Notes: a model not told the origin generated them from the letters alone. A stretch of 64,000 nt of DNA from Mobilisporobacter senegalensis (GCF_003752155.1 NZ_RJVG01000002.1:478040-542039); one strand, 5' to 3'. Positions 19,261 to 27,883 are shown, counted from the stretch's first letter. Made by a program: numbers and translations.

Positions 19261-19878
19261 ATGTCAGGACTTAATTTAGATAATATGGATAATATGGACT
19301 TTGATGTATTAAGAGAGATTGGTAATATTGGAGCAGGCAATGCCACTACGGCATTGTCTCAGCTCATTAACACTAAGATTGATATGAATGTCCCAAAAGT
19401 TGAGCTATTAGAATTTAAGGAAATCTCTGAAATTATTGGAGGAGCTGAAAGACTGGTAGTAGGTATTTTATTAACCTTGCAAGGACAAGCAGAAGGTATG
19501 ATGATGTTTATTTTGGACCAGGAATCTGCACATCATCTTGTGAATGCTCTCTTAGGCAAAGAAGTTGACAATTTTGATGATTTTTCAGAAATGGAATTAT
19601 CAGCGTTAAATGAAATTGGTAATATTATAGCCGGAGCATATCTTTCTTCTTTAGCAGCGTTAACAAATCTTACAATAACCTCATCCGTTCCTTATATGGC
19701 AATAGATATGGCTGGCGCTATTTTAAGTGTACCGGCTATTGAGTTTGGCAAAATTGGAGACAGGGCATTATTAATTCAATCACAATTTGGAGAAGCAGAT
19801 AAGTTTGTAAATGGATATTTTATTTTAATACCAACGATAGAGTCCTATAGCTTAATCCTATCTTCATTAGGATTATAG
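19261..19878 (+). CDS. cheC: CheY-P phosphatase CheC
   Basis: Phosphatase of CheY-P and partner of CheD. Both active-site helices are intact: REIGNIGAGNATTAL near residue 20 and NEIGNIIAGAYLSSL near residue 118, each with the conserved Glu and Asn. 205 aa is normal. AAGGAGTG precedes ATG 19261. The cheC-cheD pair immediately follows cheW, as in Bacillus-type chemotaxis. Confidence 0.95.
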   Translation: MSGLNLDNMDNMDFDVLREIGNIGAGNATTALSQLINTKIDMNVPKVELLEFKEISEIIGGAERLVVGILLTLQGQAEGMMMFILDQESAHHLVNALLGKEVDNFDDFSEMELSALNEIGNIIAGAYLSSLAALTNLTITSSVPYMAIDMAGAILSVPAIEFGKIGDRALLIQSQFGEADKFVNGYFILIPTIESYSLILSSLGL

Positions 19879-19888
19879 AGGTGCAATT

Positions 19889-20374
19889 ATGGGACAGATG
19901 ATAAAAGTGGGGATGGCTGACTTAAATACATGTATCATCCCAGATTCTTTAACCACATTAGGACTTGGTTCATGTGTTGGTATTGTTTTATATGATCCAA
20001 TAACGAAAGTTGCCGGTTTAGCGCATATAATGTTACCAGACAGTACTAAAATAAAAAACAATAATAATAAAGCAAAATTTGCAGATACTGGTATTGAGAC
20101 TCTGATTGAAGAGATGAAGAAAAAAGGGGCAAATAGAAATTCTTTGGTTGCAAAAATTGCCGGAGGAGCCCAGATGTTTGCTTTTAGTTCAAATAGTGAT
20201 ATGTTAAGAGTTGGGGAACGAAATGTAGAGGCGACAAAACAAAAGTTAAATGATCTTCAAATAAGGATTTTGGCTGAGGATACAGGAAAAAATTATGGTA
20301 GGACCATAGAATTTTATACAGAAACAGGGGAATTATTAATTAAATCAGTTGGAAAAGAAATAAAAATCTTATAG
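19889..20374 (+). CDS. cheD: Chemoreceptor glutamine deamidase CheD
   Basis: Deamidates chemoreceptor glutamines and activates CheC. Catalytic Cys is in GLGSCVGIVLYD (near residue 31), His in LAHIMLPDS, and the Thr/Ser region in KIAGGAQMF. 161 aa is typical. GAGGTG lies before ATG 19889. Co-occurrence with cheB and cheC indicates the three-part adaptation scheme known from B. subtilis. Confidence 0.95.
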   Translation: MGQMIKVGMADLNTCIIPDSLTTLGLGSCVGIVLYDPITKVAGLAHIMLPDSTKIKNNNNKAKFADTGIETLIEEMKKKGANRNSLVAKIAGGAQMFAFSSNSDMLRVGERNVEATKQKLNDLQIRILAEDTGKNYGRTIEFYTETGELLIKSVGKEIKIL

Positions 20375-20417
20375 TTTCATTCTTAAGACGAAAAACGAAG
20401 CAGATTGAGGGGATAAT

Positions 20418-20705
20418 ATGAAATTAAGATACATACCGGCTTTCATAACTTTATTGGCTGGGATAATTACTTGTATGATTAGTATTATAAGACAAAATGA
20501 GATTTTAAGTAGTTTAAAAACTTTATTATTGGTTTTAATTATATTTTATATTATCGGATTGATTGCCAGAAATATACTTAACTTTGCAATGCAATCAAAT
20601 AATAACGAAAGTTTTTCTGATAATAAAGAGGAGTTATCTAGTGTAGCAGAAGATGACAACTCCTTAGAGGGAAATTCAGAATCTGGAGAAGAACTGGAAC
20701 CTTAG
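20418..20705 (+). CDS. Small membrane protein of unknown function between cheD and sigD
   Basis: A 95-aa protein I do not recognise as a named family. Two hydrophobic helices (about residues 5-25 and 34-54) are followed by an acidic, Ser/Glu/Asp-rich soluble tail (about 60-95). GAGGGGAT precedes ATG 20418, and the stop is 9 nt before the sigma-factor gene. The context suggests a flagellar-operon accessory membrane protein. Function is not inferable from sequence alone. Confidence 0.7.
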   Translation: MKLRYIPAFITLLAGIITCMISIIRQNEILSSLKTLLLVLIIFYIIGLIARNILNFAMQSNNNESFSDNKEELSSVAEDDNSLEGNSESGEELEP

Positions 20706-20714
20706 GAGGAATAT

Positions 20715-21485
20715 ATGAACGAAGCAGAGAAGAATAAGCTTTGGGAAGATTATACAAAAACTAGAAACCCAGGGGTTAGGGACAAACTAATAATTGAATA
20801 TGCTGGACTTGTTAAGATTGTAGCCGGGAGATTGAGCATGTATCTTGGTTATAGCGTTGAATATGATGATTTGGTTGGGTATGGAATATTTGGGCTGATA
20901 GATGCTATTGATAAATTTGATTATTCAAAAGGGATTAAGTTTGAAACATATGCAAGCTTAAGAATCAGAGGTTCTGTTTTAGACCAGATACGTAAAATGG
21001 ATTGGGTTCCAAGAACACTTAGGCAGAAGCAAAAGAAGCTTGATAATGCATATCACAAATTTAACAAAGAATACGGAAAGATTGGATCAGACGAAGAAAT
21101 AGCAAAAGAATTGGATATTTCTTTAGAAGAGTTAGAACAGTGGCAAAATCAGACTAAGATATCAAATCTTATTTCTTTAGATGAATTTATTGAGCAAGGA
21201 TCAGAAATAAAAATGGAAGCATTCCACAATTCAGATTTTGAGCAGCCTGAGAAGATTATTGAGAAACAGGAACTCAAAGAGTTGTTGGTTAAAACCTTAG
21301 ATTCTTTAACAGAAAAAGAAAAAAAAGTGGTTGTTTTATATTATTATGAAGGATTAACATTAAAAGAAATTAGTCAGATTCTAGAGGTTTCTGAATCCAG
21401 AATATCGCAATTACATACAAAAGCTCTGCAAAAATTGCGATTAAAGTTAGGTGGGAATGTAGAAGTCTTTACTAATATCTATTAG
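20715..21485 (+). CDS. sigD: RNA polymerase sigma factor for flagellar genes (SigD/FliA, sigma-28)
   Basis: Sigma-28 family factor that drives late flagellar and chemotaxis genes. Region 2 (EYDDLVGYGIFGLIDAIDKF ... FETYASLRIRGSVLDQIRKM), region 3 (WVPRTLRQKQKKL, DEEIAKELDI) and region 4 with its HTH (LTEKEKKVV, LKEISQILEVSESRISQLH) are all present. 256 aa. AGGAGG is 8 nt before ATG 20715. A sigma-28-like promoter in this window lies at 39869-39895. Confidence 0.95.
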   Translation: MNEAEKNKLWEDYTKTRNPGVRDKLIIEYAGLVKIVAGRLSMYLGYSVEYDDLVGYGIFGLIDAIDKFDYSKGIKFETYASLRIRGSVLDQIRKMDWVPRTLRQKQKKLDNAYHKFNKEYGKIGSDEEIAKELDISLEELEQWQNQTKISNLISLDEFIEQGSEIKMEAFHNSDFEQPEKIIEKQELKELLVKTLDSLTEKEKKVVVLYYYEGLTLKEISQILEVSESRISQLHTKALQKLRLKLGGNVEVFTNIY

Positions 21486-21504
21486 TGTGAAATGGGGGAT
21501 GGAT

Positions 21505-23106
21505 ATGATGTATAAAAATGGTTTTTTTCAATTAAGTATAAAGAATGACGGAATATATATGAAGATTTTTCCTGCAATGAATGGTGGTGCACCGCTTAAG
21601 TTTGATGAGGTCAGTAGATATTTAACAAAAAAGAGAATTATGGATTATGATATAAAAACTCTTCATGATACAATTAACAAGGCGAAGGGACCAATTGAAG
21701 TAAAAATTGGGAATCAGACTGTATTACCGGAAAATGAAAGCGTTGAAATTACCATATCCAGCGATAGAATGACTGTCTTTGGAAGATTTTATCCACCATC
21801 CACTGGAGGAAAAACAATTAGCAGTGAAGAAGTTCTAAATGATTTGGTCCATGCAGGAGTAAAACATGGAATTCTAAATGAGAATATTGAAGCGTTTTTC
21901 AAAAACAGGCAATATTGTACAGATATCATCCTTGCAGCGGGTACGCCTCCGGAAAAGGGTCATGATGCTAAAATTATTTACCACTTCAATATCAGTAATA
22001 ATGCAAAGCCTAAAATAAATGAAGACGGTTCAGTGGATTTTCATCAATTAGATGTTATTAGTAAAGTGAAAGCTGGGGATATTCTTGCAACGCTAGAACC
22101 TGTTGTTTATGGAAAGCCAGGGATGGATGTACTTGGTAAGACACTTCCTCCAGATAAAGTAGTAAATCGTATCTTAAGATATGGAAAGAATATTCACTTA
22201 TCAGAAGATGGATGTATTATGTATACAGATGTTTCTGGGCATGTAAAACTTGAAAATGATAAAGTTGTGGTTGCAGATACATATGATGTAAACGGCGATG
22301 TAAATACCTCTACGGGTGACATTAACTATGATGGAAATGTTCATATCAGAGGTAATGTTATCACGGGATTTTCTGTAAAGGCAAAAGGAGATATTGAAGT
22401 AGATGGTGTTGTTGAAGGTGCAACTCTTATTGCTGAAGGTAAAATAATCTTAAGACGAGGAATTCAGGGAATGAGTCGTGGTAAGTTAGAGGCTCAGGGA
22501 GATGTTATAACTAAGTTTATTGAAAGCTGTGAGGTAATATCAGGCAGTAATGTTACAGCAGGAGCAATACTTCATAGCAATGTAACTGCCAAGGGAGAAA
22601 TTAATGTAAATGGACGGAATGGCTCCGTAACCGGGGGGACCTTACGGTCGAGTTCTCTTATCTCGGTCAAGAGTGTAGGGTCTACCATGGGAACCAGTAC
22701 AACATTAGAAGTAGGTATTGATCCAATTTTAGTAGATGAATTACATACTTTAGAAAAAGATATTCCTGCTATGATAAATGAAAAAGAAAAATTATTACAG
22801 GTTGTGACCTTATTACAAAAAAAGATGGATCTGGGTGAAAAGCTGACAGCAGATAAATTAAATTATCTACAAATAGCTTCTAAGAATAGTCTGGCTTTAG
22901 AAGAAAATATTGAAAAAGCAAAAGCAAGATTCGAAGATTTAAAAGTAGTTATAGAAAATACAGAGGGTGGTAAGGTCAGAGTATCCAATATAGCCTATCC
23001 TGGAGTTAAGATTGTAATATCTAATGTAATTTATTTTGTAAGAAGTGAACAGCATTACTGTCAATTCTTACGTGAGGGTGCTGATATACTTGTAAAACCT
23101 TATTAG
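21505..23106 (+). CDS. fapA: FapA-like DUF342 family protein
   Basis: Large DUF342/FapA protein of about 533 aa. An N-terminal domain precedes a central right-handed beta-helix region of Gly/Asn-rich hexads (about residues 265-400, e.g. VNGDVNTSTGDINYDGNVHI). A coiled coil (about 410-480) and a C-terminal small domain close it. Homologues influence flagellar assembly or polar protein placement; the exact role here is inferred from position. GTG 21487 and ATG 21499 are in frame, but GGGGGAT at 21494-21500 favours ATG 21505 or 21508. Confidence 0.8.
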   Translation: MMYKNGFFQLSIKNDGIYMKIFPAMNGGAPLKFDEVSRYLTKKRIMDYDIKTLHDTINKAKGPIEVKIGNQTVLPENESVEITISSDRMTVFGRFYPPSTGGKTISSEEVLNDLVHAGVKHGILNENIEAFFKNRQYCTDIILAAGTPPEKGHDAKIIYHFNISNNAKPKINEDGSVDFHQLDVISKVKAGDILATLEPVVYGKPGMDVLGKTLPPDKVVNRILRYGKNIHLSEDGCIMYTDVSGHVKLENDKVVVADTYDVNGDVNTSTGDINYDGNVHIRGNVITGFSVKAKGDIEVDGVVEGATLIAEGKIILRRGIQGMSRGKLEAQGDVITKFIESCEVISGSNVTAGAILHSNVTAKGEINVNGRNGSVTGGTLRSSSLISVKSVGSTMGTSTTLEVGIDPILVDELHTLEKDIPAMINEKEKLLQVVTLLQKKMDLGEKLTADKLNYLQIASKNSLALEENIEKAKARFEDLKVVIENTEGGKVRVSNIAYPGVKIVISNVIYFVRSEQHYCQFLREGADILVKPY

Positions 23107-23129
23107 ATAACAGGAAGGAAGTGTTATGC

Positions 23130-23435
23130 ATGCCAATATCAAGGTTGGATATGATTTCTATGGCTCCGAAATCCCAGGAAGTAACTCAGTATAAACAGGG
23201 TGAAGCTTCTAAAACTTTTGCAGAACATGTTCAGATTCAGTCCGGGTTCCAGAAAGAAGTAATTCATAACAGCCAGCAAGCCGTCAAATCTACTAAGAGT
23301 GAAAACAAAGAGAAACGTTATGATGCAAAAGAGAAGGGAAGCAATTCATACGAAGGACAAGGGACAAAGAAAGAAAAAAAAGAGTCAAAAGATAAGACTG
23401 AGATTAAACTCAGTAATTTTGATATAAAGATATAG
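23130..23435 (+). CDS. Conserved small hydrophilic protein of the flagellar operon, function unknown
   Basis: About 101 aa, very polar, starting MPISRLDMISMAPKSQEV and becoming Lys/Glu/Ser-rich with no membrane segment or known motif. An N-terminal short helix with SKTFAEHVQIQ is the most ordered-looking part. I prefer ATG 23130 because AGGAAGGA (23112-23119) is then about 10 nt upstream; GTG 23121 is almost on the ribosome site. It sits 23 nt after fapA and 11 nt before the next gene, so it is co-transcribed. Function unknown. Confidence 0.6.
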   Translation: MPISRLDMISMAPKSQEVTQYKQGEASKTFAEHVQIQSGFQKEVIHNSQQAVKSTKSENKEKRYDAKEKGSNSYEGQGTKKEKKESKDKTEIKLSNFDIKI

Positions 23436-23446
23436 GAGAGAATTTT

Positions 23447-24094
23447 ATGACAGTTTTTCATGTTTTTTTAGTAGCAGTTGGTTTAGTTATTATTGCAATT
23501 AGTTATATAATATCTGAAAAGATTACAGGGGCAAATGGTCAAAATACAGATGGAAAGAATTCTGATATATTAAAAGACTTAGAAACAACTAATGTGAAAG
23601 ATCAGATTAATACAATTATAAAAGAAGAGCTTGACACTGCTATGTATAAAACAGAAGACAGACTTAGTCAAATCTCCAATGAGAAGATAATGGCTGTAAG
23701 TGAATATTCGGATCAAATATTGGAGAAGATCAATCAAAACCACACTGAGGCTGTTTTTCTATATAATATGTTAAATGAAAAAGAAGATGCTATAAAAAAA
23801 TTATATGAAAACAAAAATGATATTGAAGTAAAAGAAAAGTCCGGCAATGAAAGAGTTGAGCATGTAACAAAAGATGAAAAAGCGATTGAAAAATTAAGAA
23901 ATACACAGCTAAAGACAAAGGAAGCAAAAGAAATTTCAGAGACACAAGAGATGATTGAGCAAAAATTAAAGAATGAACAAATATTGAAACTTTATAGTGA
24001 AGGAAAATCAATTGTAGAAATTGCGAAAACGCTTGAGATCGGACAAGGGGAAATTAAATTGGTTATCGGTTTATCCCAGGGAGAAAAAGTGTAG
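23447..24094 (+). CDS. Membrane-anchored coiled-coil protein with C-terminal HTH-like motif (DUF6115-like, SwrB position)
   Basis: 215 aa with one N-terminal membrane helix (about residues 3-22), a long charged coiled coil (about 40-180) and a C-terminal HTH-like segment LKLYSEGKSIVEIAKTLEIG. This architecture resembles DUF6115 proteins. Its place downstream of sigD and upstream of rpsB is that of B. subtilis swrB, a TM-plus-coil activator of flagellar export. Equivalence to SwrB is inference from position and layout only. AGGAGAG precedes ATG 23447. Confidence 0.7.
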   Translation: MTVFHVFLVAVGLVIIAISYIISEKITGANGQNTDGKNSDILKDLETTNVKDQINTIIKEELDTAMYKTEDRLSQISNEKIMAVSEYSDQILEKINQNHTEAVFLYNMLNEKEDAIKKLYENKNDIEVKEKSGNERVEHVTKDEKAIEKLRNTQLKTKEAKEISETQEMIEQKLKNEQILKLYSEGKSIVEIAKTLEIGQGEIKLVIGLSQGEKV

Positions 24095-24146
24095 TAAGAT
24101 ATTTATTCAAAAAGGATAAGATGCGTGGGAAAGGACAGATTCAAGG

Positions 24147-24734
24147 ATGAGACTTAAATATTTCATGAGAGGTCTAGGTAGTGGAATTGTATTAACAGCG
24201 GCATTGGCAGCGCTCACTACAAAACCCCAAATAAGCGATGCCGAAATCATCGAAAGAGCAGCAAAATTAGGAATGGTATCAAAAGAAGAAGCAGGCTTAG
24301 ATGAGGGCGATTTAAAGGAACTGTCTAAGAATGCTGCTAATGACAATAAAGATACAGACAATAAAGAAGCAAATACCAACGATGATAATAAAACAGATGA
24401 AACTTCAGAGGATGAAACAGCGGACAAGGAAGCTTCAAAAGATACTTCTTTGTCAGACAAATCTTCAACAGATGGAGCAGATCAAAAGCCTGTAGAGACA
24501 AAAGTGGAAGAAAAAGCAGAAGAATCACTACAAAAAATCAAAGTAACAATTAAGAGCGGTATGTACTCCTATTCAGTATCTAAAGCACTTGAAGATGCCG
24601 GGGTCATAGATAGTGCAAAAGAGTTCGATCAATATTTAATAAAACATAATTACCAAAGAAGAATTATCCCTGGGACATATGAAATCCAAGAGGGGGATTC
24701 TTACGATAAAATCGCAGAAATAATTACAAAATAA
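24147..24734 (+). CDS. Membrane-anchored protein with MltG/YceG-like N-terminal subdomain only
   Basis: 195 aa. A hydrophobic N-terminal anchor (residues about 7-27, GLGSGIVLTAALAAL) is followed by a helical start, a long acidic Asp/Glu/Lys-rich linker (about 55-130) and a C-terminal small domain (about 132-195). The pattern IKSGMYSYSVSKALEDAGVI ... IIPGTYEIQEG resembles the LysM-like subdomain that precedes the catalytic domain in endolytic transglycosylase MltG. The catalytic domain with its Glu is absent, so lytic activity is not supported. Last gene before the rpsB promoter. AAAGGA is 11 nt before ATG 24147. Confidence 0.65.
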   Translation: MRLKYFMRGLGSGIVLTAALAALTTKPQISDAEIIERAAKLGMVSKEEAGLDEGDLKELSKNAANDNKDTDNKEANTNDDNKTDETSEDETADKEASKDTSLSDKSSTDGADQKPVETKVEEKAEESLQKIKVTIKSGMYSYSVSKALEDAGVIDSAKEFDQYLIKHNYQRRIIPGTYEIQEGDSYDKIAEIITK

Positions 24735-24752
24735 AGAAAATAAAGAAAATCC

Positions 24753-24781
24753 TTGCTATATTAAAATCAATGTGATATAAT
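24753..24781 (+). promoter_or_regulatory. Sigma-A promoter of rpsB-tsf
   Basis: TTGCTA at 24753-24758, a 17-nt spacer and TATAAT at 24776-24781, with an extended -10 TG at 24773-24774. Predicted start is near 24788, about 96 nt before rpsB. It separates the ribosomal operon from the flagellar operon. Confidence 0.85.
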
Positions 24782-24787
24782 CTACAC

Positions 24788-24883
24788 GTTAAAAAACACG
24801 TATGTTGATTTCTAAAATGGTGCCGAAAGGTTTTTTAGAAAAAGGAAACATGCGGATGAAATCAACCAAATGGAGGAAAAACA
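24788..24883 (+). promoter_or_regulatory. rpsB 5' leader with two competing stems (candidate autoregulatory element)
   Basis: Two perfect 9-bp stems overlap. One pairs GTTGATTTC (24804-24812) with GAAATCAAC (24858-24866), whose 3' arm ends 4 nt before the TGGAGG ribosome site. The other pairs TTTCTAAAA (24809-24817) with TTTTAGAAA (24833-24841). They share bases 24809-24812, so they cannot both form completely. This suggests a regulated leader, plausibly sensing S2 or EF-Ts level. I know of no described Firmicutes rpsB leader that I can match, so function is inference. Confidence 0.5.
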
Positions 24884-25621
24884 ATGAGTGTTATTTCAAT
24901 GAAACAATTACTTGAAGCTGGTGTACATTTTGGTCACCAAACTAGAAGATGGAACCCTAAGATGGCTCCATACATTTACACAGAAAGAAATGGTATCTAC
25001 ATTATCGATTTACAAAAATCAGTTGGTAAAGTAGATGAAGCTTACAAAGCAATTAAAGATGTTGTTGCTGATGGTGGTAAGGTTCTTTTCGTAGGTACTA
25101 AAAAACAGGCTCAGGATTCAATTAAATCAGAAGCTGAACGTTGTGGTATGTATTATGTAAATGAAAGATGGTTAGGTGGTATGCTAACTAACTTCAAGAC
25201 AATTCAAAGCAGAATCAATAGATTAAAACAAATCGAAACTATGTCTGAAGATGGAACTTTCGATGTTCTTCCTAAAAAAGAAGTTATTGAATTAAGAAAA
25301 GAATGGGAAAAACTTGAAAAGAATCTTGGCGGTATTAAAAATATGAAGGGCATTCCAGATGCAATCTTCGTAGTTGATCCTAAGAAAGAAAGAATCTGTA
25401 TCCAAGAAGCACATGTATTAGGGATTCCATTAATTGGTATCGCTGACACAAACTGTGATCCAGAAGAATTAGATTTTGTAATTCCAGGTAATGATGATGC
25501 TATCAGAGCAGTTAAATTAATTGTAGCTAAAATGGCTGATGCAGTTATTGAAGCAAATCAAGGAACACAGATGAACGATGATACTGTAGAAGAAGTTGTA
25601 GAAGAAGCAGTAGAAGCATAG
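24884..25621 (+). CDS. rpsB: 30S ribosomal protein S2
   Basis: 245 aa, the full S2 fold: [22 protein letters not shown] at the N-terminus, [32 protein letters not shown] and [22 protein letters not shown]. The acidic tail ([10 protein letters not shown]) is normal. TGGAGG lies 8 nt before ATG 24884. First gene of the rpsB-tsf unit. Confidence 0.99.
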   Translation: MSVISMKQLLEAGVHFGHQTRRWNPKMAPYIYTERNGIYIIDLQKSVGKVDEAYKAIKDVVADGGKVLFVGTKKQAQDSIKSEAERCGMYYVNERWLGGMLTNFKTIQSRINRLKQIETMSEDGTFDVLPKKEVIELRKEWEKLEKNLGGIKNMKGIPDAIFVVDPKKERICIQEAHVLGIPLIGIADTNCDPEELDFVIPGNDDAIRAVKLIVAKMADAVIEANQGTQMNDDTVEEVVEEAVEA

Positions 25622-25633
25622 GAAAGTTAAGAT

Positions 25634-25704
25634 GCTTCAGCCTAATATGTATGATTAGAAAATCATTATATGAGTTTCTGATCATGCCTAGGTTGAAGCT
25701 TTTT
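25634..25704 (+). terminator. Long hairpin with short T run between rpsB and tsf (attenuator-like)
   Basis: GCTTCAGCCTA (25634 on) pairs, with G-U pairs, to TAGGTTGAAGC ending at 25699. A second helix forms from TATGATTAGAAA with TTTCTGATCAT, giving one long stem over about 66 nt. TTTTTC follows. This probably lowers read-through into tsf or protects the rpsB message end. Confidence 0.6.
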
Positions 25705-25760
25705 CTAAGTATAGATCAAGTGAAGATTAATTCAAATTAATTAATGGAGGTACGTTTAGA

Positions 25761-26687
25761 ATGGCAATCACAGCATCAATGGTAAAAGAATTAAGAGAAA
25801 TGACAGGCGCAGGAATGATGGACTGTAAAAAAGCTCTTGCAGAGACAGATGGAAATATGGAAAAAGCAGTAGAATTTTTAAGAGAAAAAGGACTTGCAGC
25901 TGCCGAAAAGAAGGCAGGAAGAATTGCAGCTGAAGGTATTGTTACAGCTAATATAAGTGATGATAATAAAGTTGCTTCAATTGTTGAAGTAAATAGTGAA
26001 ACAGATTTCGTTGCTAAAAATGAGAAATTTAGAAGTTTTGTTGACGCAGTTGCAGCTCAGGCAGCTAAGACTACAGTAACTGATATTGAAGCATTCCTTG
26101 AAGAAAAATGGGCTTTAGATACTTCAAAAACTGTTAAGGAAGAATTATCTTCTCAAATTGCTGTTATCGGCGAGAATATGAATATCAGAAGATTTGAAAA
26201 AATTGAAGCTGGGGATGACTATGTAGTTTCTTACATCCATGGTGGTGGTAGAATTGGTGTATTAGTTCAGGTTGAAACCGGTAACTTTAATGAAGTTGCA
26301 ATGGAAGCAGCAAAGAATCTTGCAATGCAAATTGCAGCTATTAATCCAAAATATGTTACCAGAGATGAAATTTCTGAAGAGTTCATTGCTCATGAAACAG
26401 AAATCTTAAAAGCTCAAGCTAAGAATGAAAACCCAGATAAGCCAGATAATATTATTGATAAAATGATCGTTGGCCGTCTTAATAAAGAGTTAAAAGAATT
26501 CTGTTTAGTAGATCAGGTATATGTTAAAGATGGTGATTTAACTGTTGCCAAATATCTTGAAAGTGTAGCAAAAGAAACTGGCTCGCCAATCGTTGTTAAG
26601 AAATTTGTTCGTTATGAAACTGGTGAAGGTTTAGAAAAGAAAGAAGAAAACTTTGCTGAAGAAGTAGCAAGACAATTAGGCAAATAA
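25761..26687 (+). CDS. tsf: Translation elongation factor Ts
   Basis: Guanine-nucleotide exchange factor for EF-Tu, 308 aa. The UBA-like N-terminus is intact: MVKELREMTGAGMMDCKKAL, then REKGLAAAEKKAGR. The core has VEVNSETDFVAKN and YIHGGGRIGVLV. TGGAGGT is upstream of ATG 25761. It is separated from rpsB by 139 nt containing a long hairpin. Confidence 0.98.
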   Translation: MAITASMVKELREMTGAGMMDCKKALAETDGNMEKAVEFLREKGLAAAEKKAGRIAAEGIVTANISDDNKVASIVEVNSETDFVAKNEKFRSFVDAVAAQAAKTTVTDIEAFLEEKWALDTSKTVKEELSSQIAVIGENMNIRRFEKIEAGDDYVVSYIHGGGRIGVLVQVETGNFNEVAMEAAKNLAMQIAAINPKYVTRDEISEEFIAHETEILKAQAKNENPDKPDNIIDKMIVGRLNKELKEFCLVDQVYVKDGDLTVAKYLESVAKETGSPIVVKKFVRYETGEGLEKKEENFAEEVARQLGK

Positions 26688-26710
26688 TTTTTATTAAGTA
26701 TAAATAACAA

Positions 26711-26738
26711 ATGGCTTTACGAGAAATCGTAAAGCCAT
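26711..26738 (+). terminator. Hairpin after tsf
   Basis: ATGGCTTTACG (26711-26721) pairs perfectly with CGTAAAGCCAT (26728-26738) around a 6-nt loop. The T tract after it is weak (ATTTATG), so termination may be partial. It ends the rpsB-tsf unit. Confidence 0.6.
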
Positions 26739-26743
26739 ATTTA

Positions 26744-26776
26744 TGTTACAGTTTTGCTTAAGGCTGAACTGTAACA
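26744..26776 (+). repeat. Dispersed palindromic repeat, short copy A
   Basis: TGTTACAGTT (26744-26753) and AACTGTAACA (26767-26776) form a 10-bp stem around a 13-nt centre. The ends match the two longer copies at 34230-34284 and 45466-45517, but the middle about 20 nt of those copies is missing. It lies between the tsf terminator and the deacetylase promoter. Confidence 0.7.
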
Positions 26777-26803
26777 TATTTTTATTAAAATTATTAAATT
26801 AAA

Positions 26804-26833
26804 TTGTACAAACAATTGGAAATGTGTTAGAAT
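26804..26833 (+). promoter_or_regulatory. Probable sigma-A promoter of the deacetylase gene
   Basis: TTGTAC (26804-26809), an 18-nt spacer and TAGAAT (26828-26833) with an extended -10 TG at 26825-26826. It lies 43 nt before the TTG start at 26876. Confidence 0.6.
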
Positions 26834-26875
26834 ATGATAGAATGATTATGTTAATATTGATAAGGGGATGATTTC

Positions 26876-27883
26876 TTGGATAATGAAAAACTAGAAATCA
26901 ATCGAAATAATCTTAATCATAGACGCAAGCGTATAGAACGCATCAAGATGTTTATTATAACCTTTATTATAATATTTTTGTTATTACCTACGATTCTTTG
27001 CCTGATTCTTTTTTCTAAAATAAATTCTTTAGAAAAAGAGATTAAAATTCTAAAAGTGATGCATGATGATGAGTATGATACTTATAAGGATTCCATGAAT
27101 TCTTCACATAAAGATAATATAGTACATGCGGCAGAGAAAGAAACTGTAAATCATGCAACACAAGTAAACGATAGCAAGGAAGTATCAAATGAATCATTGG
27201 ATAAGGAATCTAAAGATAAGGATTCAGTTGATATTAAAAAAATAGAAAATAATAAAAAAGTCTATCTTACTTTTGATGATGGACCGAGCATCTATACAGA
27301 GAAGATACTTGACATATTGAATGAAAATCAGATTAAGGCGACATTTTTTGTTATTGGCAAGACAGATTCGTATTCGAAAGCTATGTACCAGCGGATTGTT
27401 AATGAAGGGCATACATTAGGAATGCATTCTTATTCTCACCAATATAAAAATATATATAATTCCCTGGAAAACTTCAAAAAGGATTTTAACCAGTTAAGTG
27501 ATTTGCTATACGAAGTAACTGGAGTCAGACCCAATTTATTTCGCTTTCCGGGAGGAAGCAGTAATCAAGTAAGTAAAGTTGATATGTCACAGTACATACG
27601 CTATCTCAATGATAAGAATATAACATATTTTGATTGGAATGTAGTGAATGGAGATGCTACAGGTGAGAAACTGACATCGGACAAGTTAGTTGAGAATGTA
27701 CTTTCAGGTGTTAAGAATAAGAAGGTATCAGTAGTCTTGATGCATGATTCTCCCACAAAGCTAAACACAGTGAATTCATTACCGAAATTAATACGGGAAT
27801 TGAAAGAACAGGAATATAATATCTTGCCGATAGATCAAGACACCGTATCAGTTCAGCATGTTAGAGCTGAATCTATAAAATAG
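26876..27883 (+). CDS. Membrane-anchored polysaccharide deacetylase (NodB domain, PgdA-like)
   Basis: 335 aa. An N-terminal membrane helix (about residues 25-48) and a coiled-coil, polar linker (50-125) lead to a NodB homology domain. Metal-site motifs are intact: TFDDGP (132-137), the His pair in HSYSH (184-188), then RFPGGS, DWNVVNGDA and LMHDS. It probably removes N-acetyl groups from cell-wall sugars outside the membrane; substrate is inferred. It starts with TTG at 26876 after AAGGGGATG, as no ATG fits. A bactofilin gene follows 25 nt later, suggesting a shared role in envelope shape. Confidence 0.88.
   Translation: MDNEKLEINRNNLNHRRKRIERIKMFIITFIIIFLLLPTILCLILFSKINSLEKEIKILKVMHDDEYDTYKDSMNSSHKDNIVHAAEKETVNHATQVNDSKEVSNESLDKESKDKDSVDIKKIENNKKVYLTFDDGPSIYTEKILDILNENQIKATFFVIGKTDSYSKAMYQRIVNEGHTLGMHSYSHQYKNIYNSLENFKKDFNQLSDLLYEVTGVRPNLFRFPGGSSNQVSKVDMSQYIRYLNDKNITYFDWNVVNGDATGEKLTSDKLVENVLSGVKNKKVSVVLMHDSPTKLNTVNSLPKLIRELKEQEYNILPIDQDTVSVQHVRAESIK

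Noticed and set aside
27826..27833. GCCGATAG near the end of the deacetylase gene
   Set aside because: Imperfect box, no -35 partner, and coding.
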